Virus record (IMG/VR): IMGVR_UViG_3300049215_000077
Location: 1 to 57,824 of that record
Strand: one strand, 5' to 3'
Length of the DNA stretch: 57,824 nt
Source of the DNA: a virus
The position numbers were made by a program, and so were the translations under genes. Each line of letters starts with the position of its first letter. Positions within the stretch are counted from its first letter, which is position 1. Positions 39,867 through 48,550 of the stretch are shown here, piece after piece. The notes under the pieces were generated by a model. It was not told the origin of the DNA and did not search any database. It saw nothing but the letters and a program-made list of their open reading frames with translations.

Positions 39867-40379
39867 ATGAGATTGCGTGCACCACAGAGCGCCGGGAATC
39901 CGAATATCGCCGGAGTGACCATCAAGCCGGATGGCGACGGCCTTTACACCGTCGATCACGTTATCGGCGCGCACCTGGTCGAGTCGTTCGGTTTCACCGA
40001 TGCCGATGCACCGCCGCCCAAGCTGCCAGCGGCTCCGGTGGCCGCCACGCCGAACGTGTTGCGCGACGCAGTTCTCAACGCGCTTGAAACCCTTGGCGTA
40101 ACGATCGTGCCCGGCGCGCCGGATGATGTTCTGGCAAAGGCGATCCGCGAGACGGCGCTTGCGCAGAACGACAACACGTTGCTCGCGGTAAAGCGCGCCG
40201 AGAGCGACACGCTCAACCAATTCAGCGATGAGCTCACGGCGCTCAAGACTCGCGCCGAGACTGCCGAGGCGAAAGTCACGGAGCTCGAAGCCAAGATTGC
40301 TGCCACGCCGCCGGCGCAACCCGCCGACCAGGGCGGAGCGCAGCCCGACCAAAAGACCGGCGACAAGACCGGAGCGTAA
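39867..40379 (+). CDS. Hypothetical virion-region protein (170 aa)
   Basis: ATG 39867 has GAGG upstream. The N-terminal part (VTIKPDGDGLYTVDHVIGAH, LVESFGF) is a small beta domain; the C-terminal half is a coiled coil (ALKTRAETAEAKVTELEAKI) with a polar tail. Between capsid and connector genes; may be a head accessory protein. No known family named. Confidence 0.72.
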   Translation: MRLRAPQSAGNPNIAGVTIKPDGDGLYTVDHVIGAHLVESFGFTDADAPPPKLPAAPVAATPNVLRDAVLNALETLGVTIVPGAPDDVLAKAIRETALAQNDNTLLAVKRAESDTLNQFSDELTALKTRAETAEAKVTELEAKIAATPPAQPADQGGAQPDQKTGDKTGA

Positions 40380-40382
40380 CCA

Positions 40383-41252
40383 GTGGCCGCGTCAGATCTC
40401 GCTCAGCTGGCAGACGTGAAGGCGTGGCTGGCCGGCTCCAGCGGGATTGGCGCGGGCGACGATGTGCTGTTGGCGCGCCTGATCACTGACGTAAGCGGTG
40501 CGATCGCCGCCTATCTTGGGAGGCCGTTCATTCTTCCTCGATCATGGTCAGAGCGGTACGACGGAAACGGCAAGACGCGACTCTATCTCCGCAGCTGGCC
40601 GGTGTTGTCTGTGGCCTCGCTCGTTGTAGGCGACACCACGATTGCTGCCGCACCAACTCCCGGCGCCGGCGTCTCCTGGCAGGCAGGCTATCTCCTCGAT
40701 CCATGGGATGGCACGCCGCCCGGAATTCGTCAGGCGCTCGATCTTCGCGGCCACTGTTATTGGGGTGGTCGCCAGAACGTGCTCGTGTCCTACATGGCTG
40801 GCTATCAGGTGACGGCGGAGGCCGCGACGGTACCGGCCTCAACCGCATACACGGTCACGCCGCTGCAACCGTTCGGTCCCTGGGCGAGCGACTCCGGCGT
40901 GTCCTATGCGAACGGCACGGCGCTCACGCTGACAACGAATGCTCCGACGCAAGGGCAGTATCAGATCACGCTCAATCCGCAACCGGACCAGTCGCCGCCC
41001 ACGTGGTCGATCAAATACACGTTCGCGGCTGCGGACGCCGGCGCTGCCGTGCTGATCTCGTATGGGTTCATCCCGGCCGCGCTCAACAACGCTTGCATCG
41101 AGTGGGTCGCGGAACGCTACCGCTACCGCACGCGCATCGGACAATCGGCGCAGACGGTCGCTGGCCAGATGACCTCTGCGTACAGCCTCAAAGACATGCC
41201 TGACTTCATCCGGACGTCGCTCGATCCGTTCCGCAACGTGGTGCCGTTCTGA
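40383..41252 (+). CDS. Head-tail connector protein (gp6-like)
   Basis: 289 residues, GTG start. The N-terminal LAQLADVKAWLAGSSGIGAG and DDVLLARLITDVSGAIAAYL helices match the HK97 gp6-like adaptor family. An inserted beta-rich region and the C-terminal CIEWVAERYRYRTRIGQ close the fold. It should form the ring under the portal. Confidence 0.82.
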   Translation: MAASDLAQLADVKAWLAGSSGIGAGDDVLLARLITDVSGAIAAYLGRPFILPRSWSERYDGNGKTRLYLRSWPVLSVASLVVGDTTIAAAPTPGAGVSWQAGYLLDPWDGTPPGIRQALDLRGHCYWGGRQNVLVSYMAGYQVTAEAATVPASTAYTVTPLQPFGPWASDSGVSYANGTALTLTTNAPTQGQYQITLNPQPDQSPPTWSIKYTFAAADAGAAVLISYGFIPAALNNACIEWVAERYRYRTRIGQSAQTVAGQMTSAYSLKDMPDFIRTSLDPFRNVVPF

Positions 41253-41731
41253 TGCTGAACGTCACGCTGGTCGGCGATCGCGAGCTCGTACAGAAATTGA
41301 CGGCGATGCCGCAGCGCGTGCACGCCTCGTTGCTGCGGAAGGTTACGACGCTGGCGCTCCAGCTTGAGGCGAAGGTCAAGACCGCACTAAGCGGCGTGAT
41401 CCTCAACGTGCGATCGGGCGCGCTGCGCCGCTCTATCTTCGAGACGGTCGAGGACGATCCGACGAAGGTGATCGGCAAGGTCGCTTCGTCCGGCGACGTG
41501 AAATATGCGGCGATCCACGAATTCGGCGGAATGATTCCGGCGCATGAGATCGTGCCCGACAAGGCAAAGGCACTCGCGTTCCTGATCGGCGGCAAGCAGG
41601 TTTTTGCGCAGCGCGTTCAGATCCCAGCTATCGACATGCCGGAGCGCAGCTATTTGCGATCGTCGCTCGCCGATATGGCGGATGAGATTCAAGAGGGCTT
41701 GCGCGAGGCCGTGCATGACGGCGTGCAATGA
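41252..41731 (+). CDS. HK97 gp10-like head-tail joining protein
   Basis: 159 residues. VGDRELVQKLTAMPQRVHAS, RSGALRRSI, and AAIHEFGG are the usual gp10-family motifs. The start shares one base with the previous stop, and the end overlaps the tail-terminator gene by 4 bases. Confidence 0.88.
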   Translation: MLNVTLVGDRELVQKLTAMPQRVHASLLRKVTTLALQLEAKVKTALSGVILNVRSGALRRSIFETVEDDPTKVIGKVASSGDVKYAAIHEFGGMIPAHEIVPDKAKALAFLIGGKQVFAQRVQIPAIDMPERSYLRSSLADMADEIQEGLREAVHDGVQ

Positions 41732-42180
41732 CGGCCATCACCCGCGAACAGATTTCCGTCGCGTTCTTCAACCTCATCAAAGGCGCTACCGACTTCACGG
41801 CTACCAGCCGGCGCTTTGTCCATTGGGATCAGGTCAACGACACGCAGATGCCGTTCTTGACCATGCTCAAGACCGGCGAAATGCGGACGCGCGAAGATGA
41901 GGGCCTGCCGTCCATCACGCTGAACTATCACGTGTTCGTCTACACATCGTCGGGCCTGGACCCGGAAGACACTCCGGACACGGACATGAATGCGATGCTC
42001 GATGCGATCGACGCGGCCGTGAAGCCCACCGGCGCCGATCTGGTAGGACCGAACAAACAAACGCTCGGTGGCCTTGTCTCGCACTGCTATCCGCTCGGCG
42101 CCGTGTTCGTCGACACGGGCGACGTTGACGGCAAGGGCGTTGCGGCAATCCCGTTCACGATCCTCGCGCCCTGGTACTGA
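41728..42180 (+). CDS. Tail terminator/completion protein
   Basis: 150 residues (ITREQISVAFFNLIKGATDF, LPSITLNYHVFVYTSSG, YPLGAVFVDTGD) of the small alpha/beta type encoded between gp10-like and tail-tube genes. Position and shape support the tail terminator; identity is inferred. Confidence 0.75.
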   Translation: MTAITREQISVAFFNLIKGATDFTATSRRFVHWDQVNDTQMPFLTMLKTGEMRTREDEGLPSITLNYHVFVYTSSGLDPEDTPDTDMNAMLDAIDAAVKPTGADLVGPNKQTLGGLVSHCYPLGAVFVDTGDVDGKGVAAIPFTILAPWY

Positions 42181-42192
42181 CGGAGTCCAACG

Positions 42193-42384
42193 ATGGCAGA
42201 CAACGAAGCTGGCGATGTGGTCGCGCCGCTAGCGAAGCCGCACACGCTCGCCACTCTCGTTGAAGATTGGTTCGCAGAGAACTTTCACGGTTCGCCACAC
42301 ATGCGCGACACCGGAGCGTTCAACCATGTGCGCGCCGCGGTCGATGACCTCAAGCGGCGTCTCACCGAGGAGCACGGACAATGA
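42193..42384 (+). CDS. Small hypothetical protein (63 aa)
   Basis: A helical acidic protein (HTLATLVEDWFAENFHGSPH, VRAAVDDLKRRLTEEHG) between tail terminator and tail tube, overlapping the latter by 4 bases. Function unknown. Confidence 0.75.
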   Translation: MADNEAGDVVAPLAKPHTLATLVEDWFAENFHGSPHMRDTGAFNHVRAAVDDLKRRLTEEHGQ

Positions 42385-43133
42385 CGCAATATTCGTTCGG
42401 TAGCGGCACCTTGATCGGCAAGCGTACCGATGTGACCGGCACGCAGCCGTGCTTGCTCGGCACCCTCCAGGACGTCTCGGTGGACTTCGACCGCAAGGTC
42501 GAAACGCTGCTCGGTCAGTACAACATGCCGGTGGCGGCCGGTGGCGGCGAGTTCAAGATCAGCGGCAAGGCGAAGTTCGCGCGCTTGCAGGCCACGCAGA
42601 TCAACAACCTGTTCTTGGGGCAGACGCTCACAGCGAACGCGATGCTCGAAATGACGACGGGCGAGACCGTGACCGTTTCGAGCGGTTCAGCCACCGTCGC
42701 GAACGGGTCAACCTACGTCGAAGACCTCGGTGTCTTCAATCCGACCACCGGCGTGCAGTTGACGCCGGTGGCATCGTCGCCGGTTGCCGGCGTGTCGTAT
42801 GTGCCGGGCGTTGCCAGCACTGGCACGTACACCTTTGCGTCTGGCGACAACAGCCAAAGCTACTTGGTCTACTACAGCTACACGGTCTCGACCGGCAACA
42901 AGATCACGTTGACGAACCAGCTGACAGGCCCGGTGCCGCTGTTCGAGGTCGCGCTGAAAGAGTCGTTTAATTACTTCGGCTCGACGAAGGATTTGGTCCT
43001 CAAGCTGAACGCGTGCTTCGCACCGAAGCTTTCGCTGCCGTTCAGCAACACGAAGTTCACGATCGCCGAACTCGACTTCCAGGCGATCGCCGACGCCTCC
43101 AACAACATCGGCTATCTCAGCCTGACAGAATAG
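42381..43133 (+). CDS. Major tail (tube) protein
   Basis: 250 residues, beta-rich, with a Gly-rich N-terminus (SFGSGTLIGKRTDVTGTQPC), a KISGKAKFARLQATQINNLF segment, an inserted Ig-like-looking domain (about 100-160) and an FNYFGSTKDLVLKLN stretch. Its place before the gpG/gpGT pair and the tape measure identifies it as the tail tube. Confidence 0.87.
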   Translation: MTQYSFGSGTLIGKRTDVTGTQPCLLGTLQDVSVDFDRKVETLLGQYNMPVAAGGGEFKISGKAKFARLQATQINNLFLGQTLTANAMLEMTTGETVTVSSGSATVANGSTYVEDLGVFNPTTGVQLTPVASSPVAGVSYVPGVASTGTYTFASGDNSQSYLVYYSYTVSTGNKITLTNQLTGPVPLFEVALKESFNYFGSTKDLVLKLNACFAPKLSLPFSNTKFTIAELDFQAIADASNNIGYLSLTE

Positions 43134-43143
43134 GAGACTGCGC

Positions 43144-43536
43144 GTGAGTCTTGAGCGTGACGATAAAGCTGGTAGCGACGGCGCCCGCAATGTTGTGCTC
43201 GGTGGCCGCGAGTTCACGATCCTGCCGCTCACCTTGCGGCAGATCAGAGCGATCGCCAAGCAGGTGCCGAAACTCAGCAACATTGATGCGGCGAACATCA
43301 ACGATGAGAATATCGACCTGTTCGTCGACGTGCTGATGAACGGCATGAAGCGTTCGTACCCGCAGGTGACGGTAGACGACATTCTCGATCTGCCGATGAC
43401 GATGATGGAGCTCGCGCAGGCCTGCACCGTCGTCGTCGAACAGGCTGGCGGCAGAAAGACTGTCGCCGCGGGGGAAGCACAGGCGACGAGCGATTCGACG
43501 AAATCGACTGGGGAAAGCTCGTCGCCGAGCTCGTAA
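43144..43536 (+). CDS. Tail assembly chaperone gpG
   Basis: 130 residues: a folded LPLTLRQIRAIAKQVPKLSN region and a Ser/Thr-rich tail. It is the first product of the usual tail chaperone pair. A run of five G (43470-43474) near its end allows a -1 shift into the gpGT frame. Together gpG and gpGT load the tape measure for tube polymerisation. Confidence 0.85.
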   Translation: MSLERDDKAGSDGARNVVLGGREFTILPLTLRQIRAIAKQVPKLSNIDAANINDENIDLFVDVLMNGMKRSYPQVTVDDILDLPMTMMELAQACTVVVEQAGGRKTVAAGEAQATSDSTKSTGESSSPSS

Positions 43537-43736
43537 TCGAACTCTGCTGGACCCGCGATCAGGTCCTCGACCAAGTCGATATCCCGTTTCTCGAAGACCT
43601 GCGCAGCGCATGGGATGACTGTCCCTCGCTGCGCAGGATGGTGGCGGCTTATCTCGGCATCAAGCCGAAGGAGAAGCCGTCGAAGAACTTCCACAAGCTG
43701 CTCGCCCTGTTCCCTGGCGGCGTGATCCGGGCGTAA
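43470..43736 (+). CDS. gpGT frameshift extension (-1 frame)
   Basis: In the -1 frame the DNA encodes DERFDEIDWGKLVAELVIEL, then CWTRDQVLDQVDIPFLEDL and YLGIKPKEKPSKNF, ending at 43736, 4 bases before the tape-measure start. It has no start of its own in the right place and continues where gpG ends, which is the classical T-extension of phage tail chaperones. The likely slip is at GCG-GGG-GAA (43468-43476). The full fusion would be about 197 residues. Confidence 0.83.
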   Translation, partial: GGSTGDERFDEIDWGKLVAELVIELCWTRDQVLDQVDIPFLEDLRSAWDDCPSLRRMVAAYLGIKPKEKPSKNFHKLLALFPGGVIRA

Positions 43737-43740
43737 CGGC

Positions 43741-45879
43741 ATGGCTGACAACGACGTCCAGGTCACATTCGGCGCGTCGATCGAGGGCCTGACCTCTGCC
43801 GTCGAACAGGTCAAGTCGTCGATCACCAGCATCACCGATCCGATCCAGTCGCTCAAATCGACACTGACGGAATTCGGTGAGATCTTCGCCGCTGTCTTCG
43901 CTGTCGAGAAAATCGCGAAGTTCGTAGAGAGCTTCGCGGAACTCGGCACTCAGACGGAACGAACCGCGGCGCTTCTCGGCACGTCGGCGTCTCAGGTCAG
44001 TGGCCTGAACCTGATGGCGGAGGCGAGCGGTGGTACGCTCGGAGAACTGACAAGCGCCGTGGAGCGCCTTGGGCTGAGTCTGGCGCGAAGCGACGCCGGC
44101 AGTCAGCAGGCGCGCGCGGGACTGGCGGCACTCGGCATTTCGGCGCGAGAGCTCCAGGCATTGCCGCTTGAGGGCAAGCTTGAGCTCCTTGCATCGAAGT
44201 TCTCGGTGCTCAAAGACGGCTCGGAAAAAGACGCGATCGCGATGGCGTTGCTCGGCCGTGCCGGCGCCAACATGATCCCGATCTTCAACGAGGGTGCGGG
44301 CGCAATCGCCGAATTTCAGGCGATGGCGCAGCGCGCCGGCTCCAGCATGTCCGGCGACCAGCTGGCGGCGGCGCACGCGCTGCACATGGGCATCCTCGAG
44401 CTCGGCGCGAGTTGGACCGGGCTATCGAACACGATCGTGACGCTGTTTCAGCCTGCGCTGAGCGGCATCATCAAAGTCGTCACGGACATCATCCAGTCGT
44501 TCAACAACTCGACGAAGGAGGCAAGCACTCTCGGTTCGGCGATGAAGGTCTTGGCGGTGGCCGCCGATCTTCTCGCCAGCGCGTTTGCGGCCGCATCGAC
44601 TGCGGTGCAGACGTTGTGGACACTGTTCAAGGCGTTCGTGGTCGGCGCCGCGAACGATCTGATCGCGCTCAATAAGCTTATCGTCAGTGCGTTCACGCTC
44701 AGCTTCGACGGCGTGAAGGAGGCTTACGCCGATCTGGTCGCTTCCAACAAGGCGGCGTTCCAGGGCGCGAGCACCGAGCTCGCGACGATCGCGAAGAACT
44801 ACAACGACGAAATGAGCGCGATCTGGACTGACGGCGCGAACAAGCACGTCGAGATCGAGCAAAATAAAGTCGCTCGGCTGGCGATGGTCGATCGCGCTCT
44901 CGTCTCTCAGCAGATGAAAGACGTGGATTCGCAGATCAAGGTTCTGCAGGATGGCCTCAAGGCCAAGGTCCAGCTGTACGATGAGGAAGCCAACACCTTC
45001 CAGATCACGCAGAACCAAAAGTTCGCGCTGGTCGAACAGGCGACCGAAGCTGAGTTCAAGGCCGAGCTCGATCTGCTTCAAAAGGAACAGCAGCTTAACA
45101 ATCTGTCCGTCGAACAAAAACGACAGATGGCGGACAAGATCAAGGAGGCGTGGGCGAAGCATGACCTCGAAATGGTCACGCTCGACAAGCAGTCGATCGC
45201 CGCGCAGCAACAGCTTTGGACCTCGTTCCTCAATACGATCGAAAGCTCGTTCAACTCGCAGCTTCGCGGGCTGTTGGCCGGCACCACGTCGTGGTCGCAG
45301 GCGTGGCGCAAGATGCTCGGCGACATGATTATCAAGTTCATCGAAATGTGTGAGGAAATGGTCGTGAAGTGGGCGGCAGCGCAGCTTGCGCAGACCACGG
45401 CTTCGACCACGGGCGCTGCGGCGCGGCTCGCAGCCGACCAGACAGCTAACAACGCCGGAATGGTCGGCATGGTCGCGAACGCGATCAAGGCGATCATGAC
45501 GGATGCCGGCCAGGCTTTCGCCGGCGTGTTCGCGTTCCTCGCGCCGACGATGGGCCCGGCCGCGGCTGGTCCAGCCTCGGCGGCGATGGCTTCGGTATCG
45601 GCAGCGGCGATATTCGAGACCGGCACGGACTACGTGGTGCGCGGCGGTCTCGCGCTGATCCATCCCGGCGAGACAATCATCCCGGCCGCGAAGGGCACGG
45701 GCCCGTACACGGGCGGTGGCGGCGCACAGGTTCACGCGCCGGTCAGCATCAACGTGTCGGCGCTGGACTCGCAGAGCGTGTCGCGGTTCTTCAACGACAA
45801 CTCGAAGCACATGCTGCGGGCGATCAACGAGGCGGTGCGCCGCGGTGCGCACCTGGGAATGCGCACCGCGCACGCATGA
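43741..45879 (+). CDS. Tape measure protein
   Basis: 712 residues, nearly all helical, with hydrophobic segments in the middle (VVTDIIQSF, LAVAADLLASAFAAA, ALQTLWTLF-like) and an Ala/Gly-rich C-terminus. By the usual rule of about 0.15 nm per residue the tail would be roughly 105 nm long. It sets tail length and is ejected into the host envelope. Follows the chaperone pair by 4 bases. Confidence 0.9.
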   Translation: MADNDVQVTFGASIEGLTSAVEQVKSSITSITDPIQSLKSTLTEFGEIFAAVFAVEKIAKFVESFAELGTQTERTAALLGTSASQVSGLNLMAEASGGTLGELTSAVERLGLSLARSDAGSQQARAGLAALGISARELQALPLEGKLELLASKFSVLKDGSEKDAIAMALLGRAGANMIPIFNEGAGAIAEFQAMAQRAGSSMSGDQLAAAHALHMGILELGASWTGLSNTIVTLFQPALSGIIKVVTDIIQSFNNSTKEASTLGSAMKVLAVAADLLASAFAAASTAVQTLWTLFKAFVVGAANDLIALNKLIVSAFTLSFDGVKEAYADLVASNKAAFQGASTELATIAKNYNDEMSAIWTDGANKHVEIEQNKVARLAMVDRALVSQQMKDVDSQIKVLQDGLKAKVQLYDEEANTFQITQNQKFALVEQATEAEFKAELDLLQKEQQLNNLSVEQKRQMADKIKEAWAKHDLEMVTLDKQSIAAQQQLWTSFLNTIESSFNSQLRGLLAGTTSWSQAWRKMLGDMIIKFIEMCEEMVVKWAAAQLAQTTASTTGAAARLAADQTANNAGMVGMVANAIKAIMTDAGQAFAGVFAFLAPTMGPAAAGPASAAMASVSAAAIFETGTDYVVRGGLALIHPGETIIPAAKGTGPYTGGGGAQVHAPVSINVSALDSQSVSRFFNDNSKHMLRAINEAVRRGAHLGMRTAHA

Positions 45880-45888
45880 GCGCCGTCC

Positions 45889-48411
45889 ATGACTGGGTTC
45901 ATCAACGGCGTTCATCTTCTACCGTCCACGGGCGAGTTCACTTACGACACGGTGCCTTATCTCGGTCAGCGGACAACCGAGACCGTCGTGTCGTCGATCA
46001 ACCGCTATGCGAATGGCGGGCCGCTCGCCGGTACCGGGACGGTCACTGACTACACGCTGGCGATCAACAATCTGCAGGCGACATATCCAGGCTGTACGAC
46101 GGTCGCTGTTGTCGTCGCGTGGTTTGGGAATTCGACGGACGTAACAGCCTGCAAGATTTACCCGTCGACCACGTACATCAACGGGACGTTCGCACCGGCC
46201 GCGGGCGGTTCCGACGTGTGGCGGTGCTCGAGTCTAACGCAGTCATCGTCGGGGCTGATCCCGATCCCGCAGAGCGGGAACGCCTTCATCTACGGCGGCA
46301 CACCCTCCGACCAATCGATCGTGCGGTGCATCCGCGACCTCAAAGCGCGCGGGCTGCGCGTTGTGTTCTATCCCTTCATCCTGATGACCGCGGGCGGCGA
46401 ACCGTGGCGCGGCGAGATCACGTATAACGGCGCCGACATTTCGAGCGCGGCGACAACCGCGATCAACAACTTCTTGGGGACGGCGACAACCTCGCAGTTC
46501 ACGCAAGACGCCACGAACCTGACGGTGGCGTACTCCGGATCGGCGACCGATTACACGTATCGGCGGATGATCCTGCACTATGCGAACCTGGTCTGCATTG
46601 CAGGTGGAGTCGACCTGTTCTTGCTCGGCTCGGAATTTCGCGGCCTTGAGACTGTTCGCGGTCCGGCGTGGACGAAAGCCGGCACGGTGTCGGGCGGCAC
46701 CACCACGTGGGACTACCCGTTCGTGGCCGGGCTTGTGCAACTCGCGGCTGACGTGCGCAGCGTGTTCACCGCCGCGTCTCTCTCGAAAGACATGGTGAAC
46801 CTGCACAACCTAATCTCATATTCGGCCGATTGGTCTGTATGGATGGGCTATCAGCATCCGGGCGCGAACGGCCAATGGCCGCACCTGGATCAGTTGTACG
46901 CATCATCGAACATCGACCTCGTCTCGTTCGACAACTACCTGCCGCTGTCTGACTGGACCACCGGCGAAGGAGGACTCGACGCTAAGAATTGGTTGACGCC
47001 GGCGCCGACCGGCACGTGGCCGCCATCACCTTCGACGTTCAACGGCCTCGGCCTCAGCGGCCAGCCGACGATCTATTCGCTCCCATATCTGAAAGCGAAC
47101 ATCGAGGGCGGCGAGCACTTCAACTGGTTCTACAACGACAGCAACAATAACGGACTCGGCTTCGATCCGAACGGTACAGATCTTCGCGTGTCATTGCCCG
47201 AAGGCGACCGCCTCACGCAATCGCGCAATCAGTATTACCCCGGACAACAGTTGCTCGCGAACAAGCAGCTGCGATGGTGGTGGAACAATCAGCACTACGC
47301 GATCTACGATGATGGCGATGGCAACGGCTGGGCGCCGCACGGATCGCCGACCGAGTGGGTGCCAAACTCGAAGTCGATCATTTTCGCGGAGTATGGATTC
47401 GCCTCGGTCGATCGGGCGACCAACCAACCGAACGTCTTCTACACACCGGCGTCCGCCAACAGCTTCACACCGTACTGGTCGGTTTGGGACCCGAATGCCA
47501 GCACGGGCGGCGGCTACTACCCGCGGCGCGACGACAACCTGCAGCTGCTCGCGTTGCAGGCCATTTATGAGTATTGGGTCACTGACGGAAATAACGCCAC
47601 GGTCGGCGGAGTGCCGATGGTCCAGACCACGTTCATGATGGCGTGGAATTGGGATGCGCGGCCGTTCCCCACACTTCCGCAGCAAAGTGAGACGTGGGGT
47701 GACGCGCCAGGATGGGCGGCCGGCTTCTGGATTGGCGGCAAAGGTCCGTTCATTGCCGTGCCGGCACCGGACGAATCGCCCGCGCTTGGCCCGTACCCGA
47801 CTTTCCCGACGATCGACACGATCGGCTGGTCGGTAAAGCTTTCGCCGATCTTCTCGACGGCGGCAGGAATGCACGTCTCGGGCAAAGAGGTTCGTGCTGC
47901 GAAGCAGTCCACGCCGCGATGGAAAGTCGAGTTAAACTACGACTTGTTGCGGATGGTTTCGCCCAACACCGAGCTACAACAGATCGTCGGCTTCTTCGAG
48001 GATATGCAGGGTGAAGACGGCTCGTTTTATTTTGAGCCGATATCACTGTCGCCGGCGGCCGCACAGTCGATCGGTACAGGCGACGGCACAACGACCACGT
48101 TCTACTTCGCGGTGTCCATCGGCGGGTATTCGCTCACGCCTGCGAATGTCGGCGCGGTGTCTGCGGTCTATCTGAACGGCGTGTCGCAGTCTGGCGGCTT
48201 TGCGATTGCTAGCGCGCCGTTCGGCGCGAGTGTGACCTTCGCGTCGGCGCCGGGTGTTGGGGTGGCGATCACCGCCGACTTTCATTGGTACTTGCTCTGC
48301 CGTTTCGTTGACGACGATCTGGACGTCGAGGAATGGGCGAGCGAGCTCTATGCGCTGCAATCGCTGCAGCTTGAGGCCGTCAAAGGTTACCCCCCCCCCC
48401 CTGAATTTTGA
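45889..48411 (+). CDS. GTA TIM-barrel domain fused to DUF2460 tail protein
   Basis: 840 residues. Residues about 80-600 match the GTA_TIM glycoside-hydrolase-like barrel (VVVAWFGNSTDVTACKIYPS, RGLRVVFYPFILMTAGG, LFLLGSEFRGLETVRG, IDLVSFDNYLPLSDW). Residues about 640-835 are a DUF2460 domain (RWKVELNYDLLRM, CRFVDDDLDVEEWASELYAL). In Rhodobacter-type GTA the TIM domain sits on the hub protein instead. The gene ends GYPPPPEF right after a 12-C tract; a one-base change joins a further 49-residue module. Confidence 0.9.
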   Translation: MTGFINGVHLLPSTGEFTYDTVPYLGQRTTETVVSSINRYANGGPLAGTGTVTDYTLAINNLQATYPGCTTVAVVVAWFGNSTDVTACKIYPSTTYINGTFAPAAGGSDVWRCSSLTQSSSGLIPIPQSGNAFIYGGTPSDQSIVRCIRDLKARGLRVVFYPFILMTAGGEPWRGEITYNGADISSAATTAINNFLGTATTSQFTQDATNLTVAYSGSATDYTYRRMILHYANLVCIAGGVDLFLLGSEFRGLETVRGPAWTKAGTVSGGTTTWDYPFVAGLVQLAADVRSVFTAASLSKDMVNLHNLISYSADWSVWMGYQHPGANGQWPHLDQLYASSNIDLVSFDNYLPLSDWTTGEGGLDAKNWLTPAPTGTWPPSPSTFNGLGLSGQPTIYSLPYLKANIEGGEHFNWFYNDSNNNGLGFDPNGTDLRVSLPEGDRLTQSRNQYYPGQQLLANKQLRWWWNNQHYAIYDDGDGNGWAPHGSPTEWVPNSKSIIFAEYGFASVDRATNQPNVFYTPASANSFTPYWSVWDPNASTGGGYYPRRDDNLQLLALQAIYEYWVTDGNNATVGGVPMVQTTFMMAWNWDARPFPTLPQQSETWGDAPGWAAGFWIGGKGPFIAVPAPDESPALGPYPTFPTIDTIGWSVKLSPIFSTAAGMHVSGKEVRAAKQSTPRWKVELNYDLLRMVSPNTELQQIVGFFEDMQGEDGSFYFEPISLSPAAAQSIGTGDGTTTTFYFAVSIGGYSLTPANVGAVSAVYLNGVSQSGGFAIASAPFGASVTFASAPGVGVAITADFHWYLLCRFVDDDLDVEEWASELYALQSLQLEAVKGYPPPPEF
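48390..48401 (+). repeat. Twelve-C homopolymer at the gene end
   Basis: Twelve consecutive C from 48390 to 48401, the longest mononucleotide run I noticed in the window. With 12 C the frame ends at TGA 48409-48411. With 11 (or 14) it would run on to 48550. Tracts like this slip in replication and are also prone to sequencing error. Confidence 0.97.
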
Positions 48412-48550
48412 TGATCATCAGATCGCCGATGATCTTAAAGCGGGTGAGAGCATGGACTTCGGATTGGTGACGAGCATCGCTACGAGCGCCGATGACTTCG
48501 GCGTGTTGGGGGCAAATATCGAGATCGCGATCGACCTTGGGACCCTCTGA
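48402..48550 (+). other. Out-of-frame C-terminal module of the preceding tail gene
   Basis: In the +1 frame after the C tract the DNA encodes LNFDDHQIADDLKAGESM then DFGLVTSIATSADDFG and ends IEIAIDLGTL at 48550. The stop TGA shares its A with the ATG of the next gene. The C-terminus of the hub protein at 53387 has the same module (DHPVAEALLVATSMDFGLVT ... DDYG ... IDVDLG). An internal ATG at 48452 with GGGTGAGAG upstream might also make it as a 32-residue peptide. Confidence 0.75.

Noticed and set aside
44422-45915. 497-codon open frame on the minus strand
   Set aside because: Antisense shadow of the tape measure gene.
46078-46091. GACATATCCAG, partial operator match
   Set aside because: Only one half-site matches and it lies inside a structural gene.
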